Below, piece by piece: positions 58,422 through 64,000 of a DNA stretch of 64,000 nucleotides. The DNA is from Bacillota bacterium (GTDB lineage: Bacteria > Bacillota > Clostridia > Acetivibrionales > DSM-1351), in NCBI GenBank assembly GCA_023400235.1, contig JAEXFI010000045.1:434001-498000 (forward strand), written 5' to 3'. The stretch's first letter is position 1. Each line of letters opens with the position of its first letter. The position numbers and the translations under genes were made by a program. The notes under the pieces were generated by a model that ran no database searches, had not been told where the DNA came from, and was given only the letters and a program-made list of their open reading frames with translations.

Positions 58422-60710
58422 TCACGGCCTCTTCCCCCAGGGCCTTTTACCTCCCGCCACCTGGGACTTGCCTTTAGCCTTGGGGGACTTGCCTTTTGCC
58501 TTGGGATTTTTGCTATCTGAGGCCCGTCCTGCGGGTCTTCCGCCGTCCTCATATTTTTTCCCTTTTGTCTGTGGACTTCCGTTTTCCTGCTTTTTGCCTT
58601 TGGCACCCATATAAGCTGTGGTTCCGGTTCTATCCCCAGCTCTGTTTCCGGAACCTGTCCCGGAGTTGCTCCTGAAAATGCTCCTGGAACCACTCCCAGA
58701 ACCACTCCCATAGCTGCTCCCAGTTTTGTCTGCGGCTCTTTTATAACCGTCTTCCCCTTTTTTTGCTCCCCTCTTCTGCTTGAGAGCTTCAGTTCTTCCG
58801 GCCGGTTTTTTGTTCTTGACGGCTTCCCCGTTTCTTCCGCCGGCTTTTTCACCGGCTTTTCTCCCGCCTTCCTCCTGCCTTTTACCCTTTAAGGGCTTTA
58901 TCAGGCAATGAGGCCCAAACCCAATGAGGTCCTCCCTATGGGCTTCTTTCAAAGCTTCGGTCACAAGCCGGTAGTTTTCCTTTTTTCTATATTGCAGCAG
59001 AGCTCTCTGCATGGCTTTTTCCCTTGGGTCTCTCGGGACATATACCTTTTTCATATTCCTGGGATCCAGGCCGGTATGAAACATGCAGGTGGACAGAGTA
59101 CCCGGCGTTGGATAAAAATCCTGCACCTGCTCGGGCATTATGCCATGTTCCTTCAGATATTCCGCCAGCTCCACCGCCGCATTCAAATCACTGCCTGGAT
59201 GGCTGGAAATAAGATAGGGCACCAGATACTGCTCCTTGTTTATTCTCCTGTTGATATCATAGAACTTCTTCACAAATCTGTCATAGAGCTTCCGGTCAGG
59301 CTTGCCCATCTTTTCCAGAACCCTGTCAACCACATGCTCGGGAGCAACCTTCAGCTGGCCGCTGACATGGTGCTGGCACAGCTCTGTAAAAAAGTCCTCG
59401 TTCTTATCCAGCATGAGGTAATCGTACCTTATACCCGAGCGGATAAAAACCTTTTTTACTTCCGGAAGGGCTCTCAGCTTCCTCAATAAATCCAGATATT
59501 CCGAATGGTCCACAATCAGGTTTTTACAAGGGCTGGGGTGAAGGCACTGCCTGTCTTTGCAGACTCCGTGCTTAACCTGCTTTTCGCAGGCAACGCTTCT
59601 GAAGTTTGCTGTAGGCCCTCCCACGTCATGAATATAGCCCTTAAAGCCTTCTGTCCATATAAGTTTTTTTGCTTCGTTTATTATTGAGGCCTGACTCCTC
59701 TTCTGAATAGCCCTTCCCTGATGAAAATTAAGCGCGCAGAAGGAACAGCCCCCATAACACCCTCGATGGCTGGTAATACTGAATTCCACCTCGGTTATAG
59801 CTGGTATTCCCCCCATTTTTTCATAAACCGGATGAGGATTTCTTTCATATGGCAGAGCATACACCTTGTCCATTTCTGAAACGGACATGGGCAGGGTGGG
59901 AGGATTCTGCACCAGATACCTGTCTCCATGCTTCTGCACCAATATCCTGCCGCTTACGGCATCCTGCTCATTGTACTGTATCTTGAAGGCGGCGGTATAG
60001 GCTTTTTTGTCCTCGGCTACCTGTTCATAGTCAGGAAGCACCGACACATTTTTAGAGCCATTTGTATCTACCGCCTTTCTTATTTCAGCCGGAAGCTCGT
60101 CATAGCCTGCCAGATAACAGCAGCCCCTGGTATTTTTTATGCTGGCTATGGGGACATCCTTTTTAAGCAGTCTGGCAATTTCAACGATGGGCTTTTCGCC
60201 CATACCATAGGACAAAATATCAGCCTTTGAATCCACAAGTATGGATCTTCTAACCCTGTCCTCCCAATAGTCGTAATGGGCAAATCTCCTGAGACTGGCC
60301 TCTATGCCTCCGATTATGACAGGTGTATCCTTGAATATTTCCTTTATCTTGTTGGCATATACAATAACAGCCCTGTCAGGGCGGTAGCCTGCCTTGCCTC
60401 CGGGAGAATACAGGTCATCCGAACGTCTTTTTTTACCGGCAGTATAGTGGTTTACCATGGAATCTATTACGCCTGAAGAAATGAGCACACCATATTTGGG
60501 CCGCCCCAGCCGTTTAAAATCCTCGCTGTGCTTCCAGTCGGGCTGGGCTATTATTCCTACCTTGAAGCCCTCGTTTTCCAAAACTCTTGTTATTATGGCA
60601 TGTCCAAAGCTGGGATGGTCCACATAGGCATCCCCGCTGATATACAAAAAGTCCAACTGCTCCCAGCCCCGCTGGTTCATATCTTCAAAGCTCATTGGTA
60701 AAAAAGCCAT
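58422..60710 (-). CDS. YgiQ family radical SAM protein with low-complexity basic tail
   Basis: A 762-residue protein. The N-terminal domain has SGDAYVDHPSFGHAIITRVL and is the YgiQ-specific domain. The radical-SAM core has GCYGGCSFC near residue 320 (C-x3-C-x2-C). Residues ~600-625 end the conserved part (GFGPHCLIKP). The last ~135 residues are Gly/Ser/Lys/Arg-rich, with a short GSGSGSGS run, and look like a disordered nucleic-acid-binding tail. The reaction is unknown for the family. Confidence 0.88.
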   Translation of the reverse strand: MAFLPMSFEDMNQRGWEQLDFLYISGDAYVDHPSFGHAIITRVLENEGFKVGIIAQPDWKHSEDFKRLGRPKYGVLISSGVIDSMVNHYTAGKKRRSDDLYSPGGKAGYRPDRAVIVYANKIKEIFKDTPVIIGGIEASLRRFAHYDYWEDRVRRSILVDSKADILSYGMGEKPIVEIARLLKKDVPIASIKNTRGCCYLAGYDELPAEIRKAVDTNGSKNVSVLPDYEQVAEDKKAYTAAFKIQYNEQDAVSGRILVQKHGDRYLVQNPPTLPMSVSEMDKVYALPYERNPHPVYEKMGGIPAITEVEFSITSHRGCYGGCSFCALNFHQGRAIQKRSQASIINEAKKLIWTEGFKGYIHDVGGPTANFRSVACEKQVKHGVCKDRQCLHPSPCKNLIVDHSEYLDLLRKLRALPEVKKVFIRSGIRYDYLMLDKNEDFFTELCQHHVSGQLKVAPEHVVDRVLEKMGKPDRKLYDRFVKKFYDINRRINKEQYLVPYLISSHPGSDLNAAVELAEYLKEHGIMPEQVQDFYPTPGTLSTCMFHTGLDPRNMKKVYVPRDPREKAMQRALLQYRKKENYRLVTEALKEAHREDLIGFGPHCLIKPLKGKRQEEGGRKAGEKAGGRNGEAVKNKKPAGRTEALKQKRGAKKGEDGYKRAADKTGSSYGSGSGSGSRSIFRSNSGTGSGNRAGDRTGTTAYMGAKGKKQENGSPQTKGKKYEDGGRPAGRASDSKNPKAKGKSPKAKGKSQVAGGKRPWGKRP

Positions 60711-60894
60711 TTATATCGTCCTTTACTAAAGAATTAGGTGGCACCGTTAAGGTGCATTACATCAAATAAAAACAATACTATTCTAACACAAAATATTCAG
60801 TAGTAAACAAAAAACCCATAAAACCGGCTTTATACCCATGTCTGACCCTGGTATATCTTTTTGAGCCATGGTTTTTCTGATTGGAATAAGGCAA

Positions 60895-62676
60895 TTATCC
60901 CTCCTCCAGCAGCAGCCTGCCCTGAAGTGAATCAAAAACATTGTTTGCATATATCTGCTGCCTTATGTCAGGATTAATGCTTATAGCTTTTTTGAGATTA
61001 TCCATTGCAATATCCAGTTTTTTCATCAAGGCATAAACCGCAGCAATATTATAATATATCTCCGCTTCTCCCATATTTTGATTCAAGGCCCTGCTGTAAG
61101 CCTTAATTGCCTGCTCGTACTTCTTTGCCTCGGTAAGTGAAGCCCCCAGATAATAATACCCATCCGTGTCCTGGGGATTTTTTTCTATGAATCTGGTAAA
61201 TACGTCTGCAGAATCCTCATACCTTCTAAGCTCGAACAGCACCACACCCATGTTGTAGTAAAGCTTGTGACTTTCCCTGCAGGCTTTTACTCCATTTGTA
61301 TAGGTTGCCAGGGCTTCCATGGGGCTCTGCATTTTTGAGAAAAGTATACCCAGGTTGTTATAGGCGTCCACAAAGTCCAATTTCAAAAGTATGGCGCTTT
61401 TGTAGTGTTCAACAGCCTTATCATATTCTCCCTTTTCTTCATAAGCCATGGCAAGATTGAACAGGCAGTAGCTGCTGTCCGGCTTTAATGCCAGAGCAGT
61501 CAAATATCCGGCGATGGCTTTGTCGGTTTCCTTTAGCCTGAAATAGCAGCCTGCAAGATTATAATGCCCATTGTAGTCCGACTGGTTTATTCCAGTATAG
61601 GCTTTATAAATTTTAGCCGCCTGTTCATACTCCTTTATGCCCATAAGCAGCTTTCCAAGCTCAAAATAACCTTCCGGCCCTTCCTGATTAAGCTTGATGC
61701 ACTTTCTGAAGCATTCCTCCGCCTGCTCCATATTTCCCATTTCCATAAATAATTTTCCCAGTAAAAGAGCAATAATATAATTATTGCTGTCCTTCTCCAA
61801 TATGTCCTGGTAGTATTTCACGGCTTCCGTTTTCTCGCCCTTTTCGGTAAAAATCCTTCCAATGCCCTCTTTTGCTATATTAAACCCAGGATTTATTTCC
61901 AGCGACCGTTGAAAGCAATCCAGCGCAAAATCCAGTTTTCCCATGTTTAAATATGTAACACCGATGTTATAATATACAAGATATTGCTTGAACTGAATAT
62001 TTTTTATGGTTTCTGCATTGGCAGAGTCATGCCCGGACTTTTTCAGCTGGCCGATAAGCTGTTCATTGAGTTCCAGCGCTTTTCTGTAATAGCCCTGTGC
62101 CTCGTTGTACATTCCCTTTTTAAAGGTTGAGTTGGCATAGTTGAAATGAAGGTGTGATGATGCACCAAACAAGCTTATAAGGCTGTTATAGATATCATAG
62201 GCATCCTCATAGTTCCCTTCGTTATACAGGTGCTCGGCCTGAACCAGCTTCCTCCTGATTCCCTTAAAGGCATCCTCCTTTATATAGCCAAGCTCTGAAA
62301 TGGTATCGTTGACAGAGGCTTCATTTGAAATAACGCTCATTACCTCTGAGGTGTTCTCGGTTTTGCCGGAATTTCCCGGGCCAATGGTTATAAAGCCCTC
62401 ATAGCTTCCCTTTTCCTTGACTTTTTTTATCATGGAAATATAGTCAAAACCAATGAGAATACAGGGAAAAACTATTCCAAAAAAAAGATAAAACAGTTCC
62501 ACGGCAGTACTGGTTTGCACCTGACTTACCAGCGAGAGAATAACAATTGTCAGAGCGGAAAGCTGAAGTGTGAAAGAGATAAGCGTTACAAGGCTTTTGG
62601 TCTTCAACAGCCTGTAAAACACATACACAATAAGCAGACACAAAATAAGCATATTAAATGTCGTTAAAAGAAACAT
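60895..62676 (-). CDS. membrane-anchored tetratricopeptide repeat protein
   Basis: A 593-residue protein with two or three N-terminal TM helices (within ~1-90), a polar linker and about a dozen TPR units from ~125 to the C-terminus; typical repeats read YNNLGILFSKM and YYNIAAVYALM. It is a likely protein scaffold at the membrane. The chosen ATG follows CGTGGGGGTGTATGT and removes a 33-codon tail with no site. No partner is obvious. Confidence 0.82.
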   Translation of the reverse strand: MFLLTTFNMLILCLLIVYVFYRLLKTKSLVTLISFTLQLSALTIVILSLVSQVQTSTAVELFYLFFGIVFPCILIGFDYISMIKKVKEKGSYEGFITIGPGNSGKTENTSEVMSVISNEASVNDTISELGYIKEDAFKGIRRKLVQAEHLYNEGNYEDAYDIYNSLISLFGASSHLHFNYANSTFKKGMYNEAQGYYRKALELNEQLIGQLKKSGHDSANAETIKNIQFKQYLVYYNIGVTYLNMGKLDFALDCFQRSLEINPGFNIAKEGIGRIFTEKGEKTEAVKYYQDILEKDSNNYIIALLLGKLFMEMGNMEQAEECFRKCIKLNQEGPEGYFELGKLLMGIKEYEQAAKIYKAYTGINQSDYNGHYNLAGCYFRLKETDKAIAGYLTALALKPDSSYCLFNLAMAYEEKGEYDKAVEHYKSAILLKLDFVDAYNNLGILFSKMQSPMEALATYTNGVKACRESHKLYYNMGVVLFELRRYEDSADVFTRFIEKNPQDTDGYYYLGASLTEAKKYEQAIKAYSRALNQNMGEAEIYYNIAAVYALMKKLDIAMDNLKKAISINPDIRQQIYANNVFDSLQGRLLLEEG

Positions 62677-62978
62677 ACATACACCCCCACGTAATTTACA
62701 GCAAGCTAGAATGCAATAGGAAATAAAATAGTCGGTATTTCCTGAGCATTTCATGCTTAACCGAGTCTTTTGCATTTAATTTACTTGCCGTGCCTGCAGG
62801 AAAGTCAGAATTCTGCTGAAAACAATGACTTGGACAACTTGAGCTTCCGTGCCGTTGTCTAAATTTCCCGCCTGGCAATTATAAAAATCAATTGGCACCA
62901 CAAGTATATTTTAAATACCCTTTTGTATTATATTAAAATGAAAAGTTAATTATTAACCCGGGGAAATATGAATTGAAA

Positions 62979-64000
62979 TTATTGCTGTCTAGCACTCTGC
63001 CTGTCTTTTTCATTCATTTGCAGCTCCATCCACTGCTGCTTAGATATAAGCACCTGTCTTGGCTTGCTGCCCTCAAACCTGCCCACTATATTTCTTGCCT
63101 CCATCTGGTCTATTATTCTGGCGGCTCTGGAATACCCCACCTTAAACTTTCTCTGCACCAGGGAAACCGACGCCTGCCCGGCCTCAACCACCATATCGAT
63201 GGCCTGATTCAGCAGCTCGTCATTGTCGCCGGAGTTATCATCATTTCCTGAACTCTGGTCATTTATTTTTTCAATAATATTTTCATCATAATTTGTATAG
63301 CCCTGTGTCTTGATAAACTCAACAACCTTTTCAACCTCACTGTCGGATACAAAGGAGCCCTTTACCCTGAGCGGCTTTGGCTCTCCCACGGGGTAGAACA
63401 GCATGTCTCCCCGTCCAAGCAGCTTTTCCGCTCCGCCCATGTCCAGAATGGTTCTGGAATCCACCTGGGAGGACACGGCAAAGGATATCCTGGAGGGAAT
63501 GTTGGCCTTGATAACACCGGTTATAACATCCACAGAAGGCCTCTGAGTTGCAATAACAAGATGCATGCCTGCAGCTCGCGCCATCTGTGCCAAACGGCAG
63601 ATAGCATCTTCAACATCATTGGGAGCGACCATCATCAGGTCTGCAAGTTCATCAACAATAATCACTATCTGGGGCAAGGCACCGGGTTCATCATTTGCCT
63701 TCAGCATTGCATTATAGCCCTTCAGATCCCTTACGCCCTTGTCGGCAAACAGCTTATACCTGTTTACCATTTCCTGAACTGCCCAATTCAAGGCACCTGC
63801 AGCCTTTTTGGGATCGGTGACCACCGGTATGAGCAAATGAGGAATACCATTGTATATACCCAGTTCAACAACCTTTGGGTCAACCATCAACAGTTTCACT
63901 TCCTCAGGTGAAGCCTTGAACAAAATACTCATTATAAGGCTGTTTATGCATACACTCTTACCTGAACCGGTAGCACCAGCAACCAGCAAATGAGGCATTT
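62979..64000 (-). CDS. ftsK: DNA translocase FtsK/SpoIIIE, C-terminal part
   Basis: At least 339 residues of a DNA translocase; the 5' end lies past the window edge. The Walker A GATGSGKS is at the edge (near position 63960), followed by Walker B IVIIVDELADLMM. The last ~65 residues form the gamma winged-helix domain (ASVSLVQRKFKVGYSRAARIIDQME) that recognises polar DNA sequences. It pumps chromosomes through the septum at division or sporulation. Upstream domains cannot be seen. Confidence 0.95.
   Translation of the reverse strand, partial: MPHLLVAGATGSGKSVCINSLIMSILFKASPEEVKLLMVDPKVVELGIYNGIPHLLIPVVTDPKKAAGALNWAVQEMVNRYKLFADKGVRDLKGYNAMLKANDEPGALPQIVIIVDELADLMMVAPNDVEDAICRLAQMARAAGMHLVIATQRPSVDVITGVIKANIPSRISFAVSSQVDSRTILDMGGAEKLLGRGDMLFYPVGEPKPLRVKGSFVSDSEVEKVVEFIKTQGYTNYDENIIEKINDQSSGNDDNSGDNDELLNQAIDMVVEAGQASVSLVQRKFKVGYSRAARIIDQMEARNIVGRFEGSKPRQVLISKQQWMELQMNEKDRQSARQQ

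Overview
The window looks like a stretch of chromosome from an anaerobic, spore-forming clostridium, perhaps a Ruminiclostridium or Clostridium relative. This rests on gene order and protein families: a PyrR-controlled pyr operon, rny-ymdB, a spore photoproduct lyase homologue, FtsK/SpoIIIE and strong GGAGG ribosome binding sites. The species assignment is inference. Most genes lie on the minus strand. I see no tRNA, rRNA, CRISPR, phage or intact insertion sequence.

Region 1 (1-4340) has a flavin reductase, a c-di-GMP enzyme fused to a periplasmic binding domain, and an MTA/SAH nucleosidase.

Region 2 (4419-30394) is the unusual part. It holds four paralogous radical-SAM proteins that share a non-canonical C-x8-C-x2-C cluster motif and an N-terminal domain I do not recognise. 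It also holds three sets of SsuA/SsuC-type ABC importers, a MATE exporter, a cytosolic arylsulfotransferase-like propeller, and a three-gene nitrogenase-like system (NifH-, NifD- and NifK-like). The genes fall into three minus-strand units: A (20083 to 10533), B (10293 to 4419) and C (28929 to 24740). Each unit begins with, or soon reaches, importer genes and ends in a radical-SAM gene. SAM synthetase (metK) sits at one edge of the region and MTA/SAH nucleosidase at the other, so SAM supply and by-product removal bracket it. The simplest reading is an uptake-and-reduction pathway for small, possibly organosulfur or organonitrogen, molecules. The substrate is unknown. The NifD-like subunit keeps only one of the three P-cluster-type cysteines, and I cannot find the FeMo-cofactor cysteine. 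The pair therefore looks more like a DPOR/NifEN-type [4Fe-4S] reductase than a dinitrogenase. Between units A and C lie a BtrH-like protein, two paralogous exported proteins and a matrixin-type protease.

Region 3 (30490-39010) carries a receiver-only regulator, a histidine kinase plus AraC-type response regulator, a YibE/F membrane protein, a SplB homologue lacking the catalytic cysteine, YbaK, a DUF1287-like protein, a phosphoribosyltransferase-like protein and a histidine phosphatase.

Region 4 (39174-49980) is a complete-looking pyrimidine operon (pyrR-B-C-F-carA-carB-pyrK-pyrD) behind a PyrR attenuator. No pyrE is recognised.

Region 5 (50013-64000) is housekeeping: rluD, lspA, an oligopeptide-type binding protein, ylmD/pgeF, ymdB, rny, folD, a YgiQ-type radical-SAM protein, a TPR membrane protein and the 3' end of ftsK/spoIIIE.

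Several non-coding repeats recur. A roughly 110-bp two-hairpin element abuts the ribosome binding site of at least four genes, with hairpin-only versions before pyr genes. A second intergenic element has a covarying stem. Direct repeats flank part of unit C. A 30-bp tandem array lies between ymdB and ylmD.
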